Shown in pieces: positions 25,462-34,103 of a stretch of DNA of 64,000 nt (position 1 is its first letter; the number at the start of each line of letters is the position of its first letter). A program made the position numbers and the translations under genes. The stretch is from Vannielia litorea (lineage in GTDB: Bacteria; Pseudomonadota; Alphaproteobacteria; Rhodobacterales; Rhodobacteraceae): the NCBI RefSeq assembly GCF_019801175.1, contig NZ_JAHVJR010000001.1:2976001-3040000 (forward strand), given 5' to 3'. The notes beneath the pieces are model-generated. The model ran no database searches. It saw nothing but the letters and a program-made list of their open reading frames with translations, and was not told the DNA's origin.

Positions 25462-26256
25462 CTATTCCTCGTGAATTCCGTCAGCCGTGAAGGCCCCGCC
25501 CTGGTAAACCACCTGCGGCGCATCGATGGCAGGCATCTCCTCCATCTGCTCCACCACGGCGCGGTAATCTTCCGCCCGGTCCTGCGGTTCCCAGCCGAGG
25601 AAGCCGACCTCGCGGTTGTCCCACCAGCCGGTCGCGTTGTTGGAGGCGCCGTAGACGATCGGGCAGCCGATCTTCGGCGCGCGGAACACGCACTCGATCA
25701 GCCGCACGAAATCATCGTAGCTCATCCAGCTCGCCAGCATCCGCCGGTTCTTCGGCTCAGGGAAGCAGGAGCCGATCCGCACGCTCGCGGTCTCGATGCC
25801 GAATTTGTTGTAATACATCGACGCCATCGCCTCGCCGAAGACCTTGCTCACACCATAGAGCCCGTCCGGCTGGGTCAGCGCATTGGCATCGAGCCGCGTC
25901 GTCTGCTTGTGAAAGCCCACCGCGTGGTTGGAACTGGCAAAGATCACCCGGTTGCAGCCGGTGTTACGACAGGCCTCGTATAGGTTGAACACCCCGTCGA
26001 TATTGGCGTTGCGGATGACCGACCACGTATCTTCAATCGACCGGCCGCCCAGATGCACGATCCCGTCGCAGCCGCGCACGAGGTCTTCAACCGCCGCCTT
26101 GTCGCCCAAGTCGCAAACCACGACCTCCTCGTTCTCCCCGGCAGGCGGCATCTCGACCACGTCAGAGAGCCTCAGGGTCTTCGCCATATGTTTCAGGCGG
26201 TCGCGGCACATCGAGCCAAGGCCGCCAGCGGCGCCGGTGATCAGCAGTCGGTTCAT
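25462..26256 (-). CDS. udh: Uronate dehydrogenase
   Basis: A 264-residue NAD-dependent dehydrogenase of the short epimerase-like SDR type. The cofactor motif is TGAAGGLG (about 7-14), then GCDGIVHLGG, FASSNHAVGF and catalytic Tyr-Lys in YGVSK. The blocks IGSCFPEPKNRRML, DDFVRLIECVFRAP and NATGWWDNREVGFLGW closely match the Agrobacterium Udh sequence as I remember it. Udh oxidises D-galacturonate or D-glucuronate to the aldarolactone, the first step to galactarate/glucarate. The glucarate and galactarate dehydratases and KdgD elsewhere in the window complete that route. Two adjacent ATGs exist; I used the second. Confidence 0.9.
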   Translation of the reverse strand: MNRLLITGAAGGLGSMCRDRLKHMAKTLRLSDVVEMPPAGENEEVVVCDLGDKAAVEDLVRGCDGIVHLGGRSIEDTWSVIRNANIDGVFNLYEACRNTGCNRVIFASSNHAVGFHKQTTRLDANALTQPDGLYGVSKVFGEAMASMYYNKFGIETASVRIGSCFPEPKNRRMLASWMSYDDFVRLIECVFRAPKIGCPIVYGASNNATGWWDNREVGFLGWEPQDRAEDYRAVVEQMEEMPAIDAPQVVYQGGAFTADGIHEE

Positions 26257-26274
26257 CATAGTCTTCTCTCCCTG

Positions 26275-27057
26275 TCAGGACTTATGCGCATGGGTTTTCA
26301 GGAAGGCCAGAGCAGCCTCCCGCATTTCCGCGGTTTCGGCATGGCCGGCTTCCGGTTGGAAGAAATGGGTGAGCCCCTCCGGCGGCAGCTTGGCCAGCGC
26401 GGCTTCACGGGCGGCTTGCGGCGTCAGCGCGTCCTGCCCGCCGTGGGCCACAAAGAGCGGGCGCGGCGCGATCCGCGCGGCCACATCGCCTTGGTCGCCC
26501 ATGCGGAGCAGGCCGGGCGCGGTGTACCACGGCCCGTGACGCGCATGGGCGCCGGTTTCGATCATGGGCGCGATATCGGCCAGCATGATCAGGCTCACCG
26601 CCCCCGCGACCCTTGGCTCCAGCGCGGCGAGCCATGTGCCAAGCCCCGCACCCATCGAGGCACCCCAGGTGAAGATCCGTGCAGCATCCACGCGCGGGTC
26701 AGCGGCCAGATGCTCAAAGGCCCCGCGCTGGTCGGCCAGCATCCGGGCAAAGAGCGAGCGCCCGTGCCACGCCTCGGCCAGCGACAGCGCCTCTTCGCTG
26801 CCCTCGGCCTGCCGCGTGCCAAACCCCGGCATGTCGATGCAATACACCGCAAAGCCCGCCGCCACCAAAGCCGGGCCGGGCGGCCCGCTTGTCCACCATG
26901 CGCCTTCGGTCAGCTCCCGCTTGCCAAGGCCGTATTCGCCTCCGTGGGCATGGCAATAGAGCACCGCCGGAAACGGCCCCGACCCTTCCGGGCACAAGAG
27001 CACCCCGCCCGCCAACGGCTCCGCCGGCGCCCAGCCCACCAGCTCCTCCAAGCGCAT
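26275..27057 (-). CDS. Alpha/beta hydrolase, dienelactone hydrolase-like
   Basis: A 260-residue cytoplasmic alpha/beta hydrolase. The nucleophile elbow is WGASMGAGL (Ser in GASMG), the acid residue is in AHGGQDALT and the base in EAGHAETAE. No signal peptide. Likely an esterase or lactone hydrolase. Between a uronate dehydrogenase and a sugar-acid dehydratase, an aldarolactone or acylated-sugar substrate is reasonable but unproven. The start shares one base with the stop of the preceding gene (TGATG). Confidence 0.75.
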   Translation of the reverse strand: MRLEELVGWAPAEPLAGGVLLCPEGSGPFPAVLYCHAHGGEYGLGKRELTEGAWWTSGPPGPALVAAGFAVYCIDMPGFGTRQAEGSEEALSLAEAWHGRSLFARMLADQRGAFEHLAADPRVDAARIFTWGASMGAGLGTWLAALEPRVAGAVSLIMLADIAPMIETGAHARHGPWYTAPGLLRMGDQGDVAARIAPRPLFVAHGGQDALTPQAAREAALAKLPPEGLTHFFQPEAGHAETAEMREAALAFLKTHAHKS

Positions 27058-28235
27058 CAGGTGTAGCCGTAGGAGCCGTCAGGCCGCACGGGCAACTTGC
27101 GCTCCCAATGAATGTAACGGTCGGTCGCGAGAAACTCCTCGTCGATCTCCACACCCCAGCCGGGCCGGTCGGGGCGCAGCTCCAGATGGCCGTCCACCGG
27201 CATGTAGGGGTCTTTCACATAGCCCGCCGCCTCATCGGTTTTCACCATGTCGCGGGTCAGAAAGGCCGAGGTGCCCGGCAGCCGGTATTCGAGGATTTTG
27301 AAGTTGGGCTGCGCGGCGCAGAAATGCACGTTCACCGCCGTCGCCAGCGGCCCCATCGGGTTGTGCGGCGCAACGTTCACGTAATGCGCCTCGGCAATCG
27401 CCGCGATCTTGCGCATCTCCAGCAGCCCGCCCACGGCGCAGATATCGGGCTGGATGATGTCCGCCCCCTTCACCGCCAGCAGACGGTTGAACTCGAAGCG
27501 CGAATACAGGCTCTCCCCGGTCGCCAGCGGCACCTTCAGCTGCCGCTTCAGATCGCCCCAAGCCTCGATGTTCTCCATCCGCATCGGCTCTTCGTAAAAG
27601 AGCGGGCGGAAGGCAGCGAGCGCATTGCCCATTTCCACCGCCTGATAGGGCTCGAAGAGGCGGGCGTGGGCATCAAAGGCAAATTCCGCATCCGGGCAAA
27701 GCTCACGCAGCTCGGCCACCCATTCCTCGGTTTGGCCAACCACCCTGTGCCACGGCTCGGCATGAATATCGCAACGATAGGGCGAAAGCTTGAAGGCATT
27801 GAGACCCCACGCCTCCCGGTGCTCCGCCACATGGTCGGCCACCTCCGCCGCATCGGGCGCCGAGTAGACGCCCTGATACACCCGCACCCGGTCACGCACA
27901 TGCCCGCCAAGCAGCTTGTAAACCGGAACGCCCAGCGCCTTCGCCGAAATGTCCCAAAGCGCATGGTCGATCCCGGCAATAGCCGCTAGGCCAAGCGCGC
28001 CGGGCGGAAAGCGGCTCTGCTGGAGCAGCTTCAAGATCAGCCGCTCGATCCGCGTCGGGTCTTCGCCTTCGATCTGGAGGTAGAGGTAATCAAGCAGCGG
28101 CGGCAGCGCGCGGTCCGGCCCGTGGTTGTAGCACTCGCCCCAGCCGGTGATCCCCTCGTCGGTATCGACCGCCACAATCACGCGCGGGCGGTTGCCGTCG
28201 CGCGACATGAAGCTTCTCAAGCCAGTGATCTTCAT
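27057..28235 (-). CDS. Enolase-superfamily sugar-acid dehydratase, D-galactonate dehydratase-like
   Basis: A 392-residue mandelate-racemase-subgroup enzyme. The N-terminal capping domain includes GWGECYNHG. In the barrel, metal ligands and acid/base residues are apparent in FAFDAHARL (Asp, His), FYEEPM (Glu), ATGESLYSR (Glu) and APHNPMGPLA (His). The GESLYSR and HNPMGP blocks parallel GERLYSR and HCPLGP of DgoD. The K-x-K position reads AFKLSPYR, which is divergent, so a substrate other than galactonate is possible. Coupled to the lactonase by ATGA and to the hydrolase by TGATG. Confidence 0.75.
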   Translation of the reverse strand: MKITGLRSFMSRDGNRPRVIVAVDTDEGITGWGECYNHGPDRALPPLLDYLYLQIEGEDPTRIERLILKLLQQSRFPPGALGLAAIAGIDHALWDISAKALGVPVYKLLGGHVRDRVRVYQGVYSAPDAAEVADHVAEHREAWGLNAFKLSPYRCDIHAEPWHRVVGQTEEWVAELRELCPDAEFAFDAHARLFEPYQAVEMGNALAAFRPLFYEEPMRMENIEAWGDLKRQLKVPLATGESLYSRFEFNRLLAVKGADIIQPDICAVGGLLEMRKIAAIAEAHYVNVAPHNPMGPLATAVNVHFCAAQPNFKILEYRLPGTSAFLTRDMVKTDEAAGYVKDPYMPVDGHLELRPDRPGWGVEIDEEFLATDRYIHWERKLPVRPDGSYGYT

Positions 28236-29098
28236 CCCGCAAACCTCGCTTGCTCCACGCCCGTCACGCCAAGGCCGGTGACGGCAAAGAGGTTGCCATC
28301 CAGCGCATCCGGCGCGTCGGAACCGATTGAGGTGACATAGAGGATGTCGAGGTTGCGCCCACCGAACATCGGCTTGGTCGGGCGCTCCACCGGCATGTCG
28401 ATGATCCGGTCTACCTTGCCCTGCGGCGTGATCCGCACCAACTGCGCGCCGCTGATCCCGGCCATCCAGTAGCAGCCATCGGCATCCACCGTGCCGCCAT
28501 CGGGTCGCCCCGCGACCTCGCGGGTGTCAAAGAAAACCTTCCGGTTCGAGGGCGTGCCGCTTTCGGTATCGTAGTCGCAAGCCCAGATGGTGCGCACCAG
28601 CGGGTTGCTATCGGAGTAGTAGAGCGTTGTGCCGTCGGGGCTGAAGGCAAGGCCGTTGGTGGTGTAGACCTTGTCGAAGAAGGGCGTTACCGACCCGTCC
28701 GTGCCGTAGCGGTAGAACTGCCCCAGCTGCTCCGGGTCGCCGCCGTCTTTCATCGTGCCGGCCCAGAACCGGCCCTGCATATCGGTGCCGCCATCGTTGA
28801 AGCGGTTGCCGGGCCGGTCGGCCTCGGGGTCCGTGAGGAAGGTCTTTGTTAAGGTTTCCGGGTCATAAAGATAAAAGCCGGACTTCGCCGCCACGATCAG
28901 CCCGCCAGCCTCCCGCCGGGCAACGCACCCGACCGGCTCGCCAAAGTCGAATGCCTCGTCGCTGCCATCCTCCCCGGTGCGGTGAATCTTTCCGCCAGAG
29001 ATATCGGCCCACCAAAGCGCCTGGTCGCCCACGTCCCAAACAGGCCCCTCTCCCAGCTGCGCCCGAGCGGGCACGGCCACATCAACCGAAACTGTCAT
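28232..29098 (-). CDS. SMP-30/gluconolactonase-family lactonase (copy 2)
   Basis: A 288-residue beta-propeller lactonase. Metal-site residues of the family appear as Glu in QLGEGPVWD, Asn in NRFNDGGTD, Asn in YTTNGLAF and Asp in GRPDGGTVD. It is only distantly related to copies 1 and 3. It is the first enzyme gene after the gntR gene of this operon (3-base gap), next to a DgoD-like dehydratase, a pairing that fits lactone opening followed by aldonate dehydration. Confidence 0.85.
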   Translation of the reverse strand: MTVSVDVAVPARAQLGEGPVWDVGDQALWWADISGGKIHRTGEDGSDEAFDFGEPVGCVARREAGGLIVAAKSGFYLYDPETLTKTFLTDPEADRPGNRFNDGGTDMQGRFWAGTMKDGGDPEQLGQFYRYGTDGSVTPFFDKVYTTNGLAFSPDGTTLYYSDSNPLVRTIWACDYDTESGTPSNRKVFFDTREVAGRPDGGTVDADGCYWMAGISGAQLVRITPQGKVDRIIDMPVERPTKPMFGGRNLDILYVTSIGSDAPDALDGNLFAVTGLGVTGVEQARFAG

Positions 29099-29101
29099 GG
29101 A

Positions 29102-29827
29102 TCACTCTCCCTTGAACACCCGCCGCTCGGACGCCTCGATATGCTCGGCCATCGCCGCCCGCGCCGCTGTGGCATCGCCCGCGGCTATCGCATCAAAGAT
29201 CCGACGGTGCTCGTTTCCCATTGAGACCTTGCCCTCCCGGTATCCGGTGGAGCCAAGACTGCGCACAAACTTACCGATAAAAAACATCTGCGTTCGCAGC
29301 ATGCGCAAAGTATCAAGTATGAACCTGTTGTCAGACAACTCCGCGATCCGCACGTGAAACCGCGCATCCATGTCGATGGTCGAGGTGCCTTCGCGCACGC
29401 TCGCCTCCATGTCTTCCAGCATGGCCTCCAGCGCCGCAACCTCCTCGGGCGTCACCTTCTGTGCCGCCAGACCGGCGCTCTCGACCTCCAGCATCTTCCG
29501 AAAACCGATGTAGGCCGCGATATCATCGATGCTCTGCAAAGGCGCGTATCCGGCACCCGGCTGGTCACCGCCCCCGCTGATGAACGACCCGGCCCCCTGC
29601 CGCGACACGATCAGCCCATCTTCGCGCAACCGCGCAAGGGCCGCACGAATCACGGGGCGCGATACACCATGCTCTGCCGAAAGGTCCTTTTCCGCCGGCA
29701 GCTTGGCCCCCAGCGTGTAGTGCCCGCTGCGGATTTGCCCGAGCAGGCGCTCGTAGATCTGATTCTCCAGCCGCCGCGCGTGGGCCGCCTCCCCGCGCGA
29801 AGGCACATCTTTCGACACAGTATTCAT
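29102..29827 (-). CDS. GntR-family regulator, FadR/FCD subfamily (regulator 2)
   Basis: A 241-residue regulator. HTH domain about 18-85 (RRLENQIYERLLGQIRSGHY...LPAEKDLSAEHGVSRPVIRAALARL), FCD domain about 105-235 with Asp/His in DMDARFHVRIAEL and His in GNEHRRIFDAI and MAEHIEASE. The GGGAGA site favours the ATG over a GTG two codons upstream. It is divergent from the ABC importer operon and heads the minus-strand lactonase-dehydratase-udh-otn chain. A TGACAA-G-TTGTCA palindrome in the shared promoter region is its likely operator. Confidence 0.85.
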   Translation of the reverse strand: MNTVSKDVPSRGEAAHARRLENQIYERLLGQIRSGHYTLGAKLPAEKDLSAEHGVSRPVIRAALARLREDGLIVSRQGAGSFISGGGDQPGAGYAPLQSIDDIAAYIGFRKMLEVESAGLAAQKVTPEEVAALEAMLEDMEASVREGTSTIDMDARFHVRIAELSDNRFILDTLRMLRTQMFFIGKFVRSLGSTGYREGKVSMGNEHRRIFDAIAAGDATAARAAMAEHIEASERRVFKGE

Positions 29828-29891
29828 TAACACGTTCTCCCGCCCGGAGATGTATCACGGGCCTCGAAATTACAACATGAGATAATTTGTT

Positions 29892-29904
29892 TGACAAGTT
29901 GTCA
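29892..29904. promoter_or_regulatory. Operator palindrome TGACAAGTTGTCA
   Basis: A perfect inverted repeat with six-base arms around a central G in the 139-bp region between regulator 2 and the ABC importer. It overlaps a TTGACA that could be the -35 element of the importer promoter (29891-29896), so binding would block that promoter. I saw no second copy in the window. Confidence 0.6.
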
Positions 29905-29966
29905 TCGGAAATGCTGACCTTGTGCCGCTGAGACTCGGAAGAGCGAAAGCACAGGGAGGAAAATCC

Positions 29967-31889
29967 ATGACACGAAATTGGCGATTCTCGTCAGTGGCCG
30001 CGCTTGCCGTCGGCGTATTCTTGCATCCGTTCACCGCCCAGGCAGGCGAAGCGCCCGCTCTGGCCGAAGCCGTTGCCGCAGGCAACCTGCCACCCTTGGA
30101 AGAGCGGCTGCCAGCCCAGCCCGAGGTGGTCACGGGGCTGGAGAACATCGGCACCTACGGCGGCAAACTGCGCCGGATGCTTGGCGGCTCGAACGATCAC
30201 AACTCCATTCTGCGCATCATCAGCCCGCAGGGCCTGACCCGCTGGAAAGCCGACTTTTCCGGCGTGGTGCCCAACGTGGCCGAGAGCTGGGAAACTAACG
30301 AAGACGGCTCCGAGTTCACCTTCAAGCTCCGCGAGGGCATGAAGTGGTCGGACGGCGAGCCCTTCACCGCCGATGATGTGGTGTTCTTCGTCAACGACTT
30401 GTTGAACAACAAGGAATTCTACCCCAACCCGCCTGCCCGCTTCGTGGTGGCCGGAGAGCCGATGCAGGCCGAGAAGGTGGATGACCACACCGTCACGCTG
30501 AAGTTCGCAGCGCCCTACGGCACCTTCCTGACCGAGCTGGCCACGCCGCTCGCACAGGAGCCGGTGCTCTGGGCCAAGCACTACTGCCAGCAGTTCCACC
30601 CGGCCTACAACGACGACGTGCAGGCGATGGTGGATGAGACAGAGGCGGTCGAAGACTGGCCCGCGCTCTACCGCCTGAAGTGCGGCGAGGTCGAGGCCCC
30701 CAACCGCTGGTCCAACCCCGAGCGTCCCACGCTCGACCCTTGGGTGGTTACTGGCGAGGGCTATTCCGCCGGTTCCACGCAGGTGGTCATGGAGCGCAAT
30801 CCCTACTTCTGGCAGGTCGACGAGGAGGGCAACCAGCTCCCCTATATCGACACGCTGGAGATGGGCGTCGCGCAAGACAACGAGGCCCTCGTGCTGGAGG
30901 CCATTGCTGGCAACATCGACTTCCAGCGCCGGAAAATCTCGAACCCGGCCAACAAGCCGGTCTTTGCCGAGAACGCCGAAAAGGGCGGTTTCGAGATCCT
31001 CGACATGATCAACTCGAACTCCAACTCGATGGCGATCCACTTCAACCACACGCACAAGAACCCGCAGATGCGCGATTTCATCCGCAACAAGGATGTGCGC
31101 GTGGCGCTGAGCCTCGGGATCGACCGCGAGGAGATCATCGACATCGTCTATCAGGGCCAGGGCGAGCCCTACCAGATCGGGCCGCGGCCGACCCATGTGC
31201 TCTACAACGAGCAACTGGGCAAGCAGCACACCGAGTATGATCCTGACAAGGCCAACGAACTGCTCGATGCTGCCGGCTATGCCGAGATGGACGACGAAGG
31301 CTACCGCCTGTTCCCCGATGGCACCCGGATCGTGTTCAACGCGCAGTACACCGGCGTTGAGCAGCCCGATTGGGGCGACAGCCTCGAGATCATCAAGGAG
31401 CAGTGGGAAGAGATCGGCATCGAGCTGAACTCGACCTCGGTCGAACGGTCGATCTACTACTCGCGCGGTGAAGCCAACGAGCATGACTTCATGGTCTGGG
31501 GCGCACCCGGCGGGCTGGACCCGACCCTCTCTCCGCGCGATGTGCTCGCCGTCCATCCGCAGGCCAGCTGGTTCGGCATCCCCTGGACGCGCTGGTATCT
31601 TTCCGGCGGCTCGGAAGGTGAAGAGCCGACCGAGAGCATGAAGAAACGCCTCGCGCTCTACGACAGCTTCAAGCAGGAGGCCGATCAGGAGAAGGCGCTG
31701 GATATCTTCCGGCAGATTCACCAGGAGGCCGCCGACGAGATGGAAATCATCGGCATCTCCCTCGCTCCCAACCTCGTGGGCGTGGTGAACAAGAACCTGA
31801 TGAACGCGCCGCGCAGCCTTCCCTCGTCGTGGATGTATCCTGACCCGGGCCCGACCCTGCCGCAAACCTGGTACTGGCCGGAAAGCTGA
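29967..31889 (+). CDS. ABC transporter substrate-binding protein, family 5 (peptide/oligosaccharide type)
   Basis: A 640-residue periplasmic binding protein. Residues 1-25 are a signal peptide ending in FTAQA. The family 5 hallmarks follow: PNVAESWETNEDGSEFTFKLREGMKWSDGEPFTADDVVFF (about 100-140) and VRVALSLGIDREEIIDIVYQGQG (about 390-410). It is longer than the usual 520-550 residues, and its LAEAVAAGNLPPLEERLP start matches the subgroup linked to sugars and opine-like ligands rather than short peptides. In a sugar-acid locus it probably binds an oligosaccharide or glycoconjugate. Strong GGGAGGA ribosome site. Confidence 0.85.
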   Translation: MTRNWRFSSVAALAVGVFLHPFTAQAGEAPALAEAVAAGNLPPLEERLPAQPEVVTGLENIGTYGGKLRRMLGGSNDHNSILRIISPQGLTRWKADFSGVVPNVAESWETNEDGSEFTFKLREGMKWSDGEPFTADDVVFFVNDLLNNKEFYPNPPARFVVAGEPMQAEKVDDHTVTLKFAAPYGTFLTELATPLAQEPVLWAKHYCQQFHPAYNDDVQAMVDETEAVEDWPALYRLKCGEVEAPNRWSNPERPTLDPWVVTGEGYSAGSTQVVMERNPYFWQVDEEGNQLPYIDTLEMGVAQDNEALVLEAIAGNIDFQRRKISNPANKPVFAENAEKGGFEILDMINSNSNSMAIHFNHTHKNPQMRDFIRNKDVRVALSLGIDREEIIDIVYQGQGEPYQIGPRPTHVLYNEQLGKQHTEYDPDKANELLDAAGYAEMDDEGYRLFPDGTRIVFNAQYTGVEQPDWGDSLEIIKEQWEEIGIELNSTSVERSIYYSRGEANEHDFMVWGAPGGLDPTLSPRDVLAVHPQASWFGIPWTRWYLSGGSEGEEPTESMKKRLALYDSFKQEADQEKALDIFRQIHQEAADEMEIIGISLAPNLVGVVNKNLMNAPRSLPSSWMYPDPGPTLPQTWYWPES

Positions 31890-31895
31890 CCCTTC

Positions 31896-31917
31896 GGGCG
31901 GGCCTTCGGGCCCGCCC
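31896..31917 (+). terminator. UUCG-capped hairpin between binding-protein and permease genes
   Basis: An 8-bp stem GGGCGGGC/GCCCGCCC closed by a C-TTCG-G tetraloop, starting 7 bases after the binding-protein stop. No T-run. This stable loop type commonly protects the upstream mRNA or lowers read-through, giving more binding protein than permease. Confidence 0.6.
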
Positions 31918-31960
31918 CCACCGCCCTTCGGCGCAACGACTACCCTGACAGGCAAACCCA

Positions 31961-32947
31961 ATGATCTGGCGTTACATCCTGAAACGCATCCTCTGGATGG
32001 TGCCGTTTCTCTTCGGTGTCTCCATCGTCGCCTTCCTGCTCATCCAGGCGCCGCCGGGAGACTACCTGACGACCTATATCGCCAAGCTGGGCGAGAGCAA
32101 CGAGGTGCTGGACCAGGCCTCAATTGAAAACCTCCGCGCCCGCTTCGGCCTCGACCAGCCACTCTACGTGCAGTATTTCAAGTGGGTGAGCCGCCTCCTG
32201 GTAGGCGACTTCGGGATGAGCTTCGAATGGCGGCAGCCGGTTTCCGATCTTGTCTGGGGCCGCATGGGCCTGACGCTTTGCCTCTCGATGGCGACCTTGC
32301 TCTTCACATGGGCCGTTGCCTTCCCCATCGGCGTCTATTCCGCCGTGCGCAAGTATTCCTTCGGCGACTACCTCGCCACCACCATCGGCTTCATCGGCCT
32401 CGCCACCCCCAACTTTCTGCTCGCGCTGATCCTCATGTACATCGGCGTCGTCCACTTTGGCGCAGATGTCGGCGGCCTCTTCTCCAATGAGTACAAGAAC
32501 GCCCCGTGGAGCTGGGCCAAGGTCTGGGACCTGATGAAACACCTCTGGCTACCGGTCGTCGTGCTGGGCACTTCGGCCACGGCCTCGCTCATCCGCATCA
32601 TGCGGGCCAACCTGCTGGATGAGCTGAACAAGCCCTACGTCGACACCGCCCGCGCCAAAGGACTCTCCGAGTTCTGGCTCATCATGAAATACCCGGTGCG
32701 CGTGGCTCTGAACCCCTTCGTGTCGACCATCGGCTGGGTGCTCCCCAACCTCGTGTCAGGCGCGGTCGTCACCGCCATCGTGCTGAGCCTGCCCACCGCC
32801 GGGCCGCTGATGCTTCAGGCGCTGCTGGCGCAGGATATGTATCTCGCCGGGGCCTTCGTGCTGATGCTCTCTTCCCTCACCGTGATCGGGATGCTGCTTT
32901 CAGACATCCTGCTCGTTCTGCTCGATCCGCGGGTGAAGTATGACTGA
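31961..32947 (+). CDS. ABC transporter permease, DppB family
   Basis: A 328-residue inner-membrane permease. The first helix (about 9-28) is followed by a long periplasmic loop with the DppB-type ARFGLDQPLYVQYFKW block, then five more helices. The coupling segment is YVDTARAKGLSEFWLIMKYPVR, the EAA-like loop that contacts the ATPase. It forms a heterodimer with the next gene product. The two genes overlap by eight bases. Confidence 0.88.
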   Translation: MIWRYILKRILWMVPFLFGVSIVAFLLIQAPPGDYLTTYIAKLGESNEVLDQASIENLRARFGLDQPLYVQYFKWVSRLLVGDFGMSFEWRQPVSDLVWGRMGLTLCLSMATLLFTWAVAFPIGVYSAVRKYSFGDYLATTIGFIGLATPNFLLALILMYIGVVHFGADVGGLFSNEYKNAPWSWAKVWDLMKHLWLPVVVLGTSATASLIRIMRANLLDELNKPYVDTARAKGLSEFWLIMKYPVRVALNPFVSTIGWVLPNLVSGAVVTAIVLSLPTAGPLMLQALLAQDMYLAGAFVLMLSSLTVIGMLLSDILLVLLDPRVKYD

Positions 32948-34103
32948 GACTCCCTCCAAAGCCCTGCCAGACCAGCCCGACGAGCCGCTCGCCGTGGCCG
33001 AGGCGCACTCGCCCGATGAGGTGGCAATCGCCTCGCAGTGGCAACTCACGTGGTGGGCCTTCAAAAAGCACCGGCTGGCGATGATCGGCCTCTGGGTGAT
33101 CGGCTTCATGTACATCGTATCGCTCTTCGCTGGCTTCGTGGCCCCGAACGACCCGACTGACAGCAACCGTCGCGCCGTGTATCACCCGCCGCAGATGATC
33201 CATTTCATCGACAGCAGCGAAGATGGCTGGAGCTTCCGCCCCTACGTCTACGAGATGGACCGCGAGCGCGACCCCGACACGCTGGCCGTGACCTACGTCC
33301 CGAGCGGCGAAAAGATCTACCTGCGACTTTTCGGGCGCGGGCAAGAGTACAAGTTCTGGGGCCTCTGGGAGACCGACATTCATCTGTTGGCCACGGTCAA
33401 ACCGCGTGACAACTTCTTCCTCTTCGGGGCCGACAGGCTGGGGCGCGACATGTTCTCCCGCGTTGTCTACGGCACCCGGATTTCCATGAGCATCGGCCTC
33501 GTCGGCGTGGCGATTGCGCTGGTGCTCGGCATCACGCTGGGCGGGATCTCGGGCTACTACGGCGGACGGATCGACACGGTGATCCAGCGGCTGATCGAGT
33601 TCGTGCTCAGCCTGCCGACCATCCCGATCTGGCTGGCGCTGGCCGCCGCGTTGCCGCCCTCATGGCCGATCTACCAGCAGTATTTCGTCATTACCCTGAT
33701 TGTCAGTCTCGTGGGGTGGACGGAGCTGGGGCGCGTGGTGCGCGGGCGATTTCTGGCGATGAAGAACGACGATTTCGTCATCGCAGCCCGGCTCGACGGG
33801 GCTAGCGAAAAGCGGATCATCTACCGCCACATGCTGCCCTCGCTGACCAGCCACATAATCGCATCGCTGACGCTGGCGATCCCGCTGATGATCCTCGCAG
33901 AAACCGGCCTGAGCTTCCTCGGCCTCGGACTTCAGCCCCCCGCGATCAGCTGGGGCGTACTGCTGAAAGAGGCGCAGAACATCCGCTCGATCAGCCAGGC
34001 CCCTTGGCTCTTCATCCCCGGCGGCTTTGTTGTCGTCGCGGTTCTGGCTTTCAACTTCCTTGGAGACGGCATGCGCGATGCCGCAGACCCCTATGGCCAC
34101 TGA
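32940..34103 (+). CDS. ABC transporter permease, DppC family with enlarged periplasmic loop
   Basis: A 387-residue permease. After helix 1 (about 43-62) there is a periplasmic insertion of about 100 residues (70-170, including SEDGWSFRPYVYEMDRERD) before GADRLGRDMFSRVVYGTRIS, the conserved DppC motif. Five further helices follow. The EAA loop is RLDGASEKRIIYRHMLPSL. The insertion is longer than in standard peptide permeases and is seen in a subgroup associated with family 5 sugar importers (from memory). Its 3' end overlaps the ATPase gene. Confidence 0.85.
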   Translation: MTETPSKALPDQPDEPLAVAEAHSPDEVAIASQWQLTWWAFKKHRLAMIGLWVIGFMYIVSLFAGFVAPNDPTDSNRRAVYHPPQMIHFIDSSEDGWSFRPYVYEMDRERDPDTLAVTYVPSGEKIYLRLFGRGQEYKFWGLWETDIHLLATVKPRDNFFLFGADRLGRDMFSRVVYGTRISMSIGLVGVAIALVLGITLGGISGYYGGRIDTVIQRLIEFVLSLPTIPIWLALAAALPPSWPIYQQYFVITLIVSLVGWTELGRVVRGRFLAMKNDDFVIAARLDGASEKRIIYRHMLPSLTSHIIASLTLAIPLMILAETGLSFLGLGLQPPAISWGVLLKEAQNIRSISQAPWLFIPGGFVVVAVLAFNFLGDGMRDAADPYGH

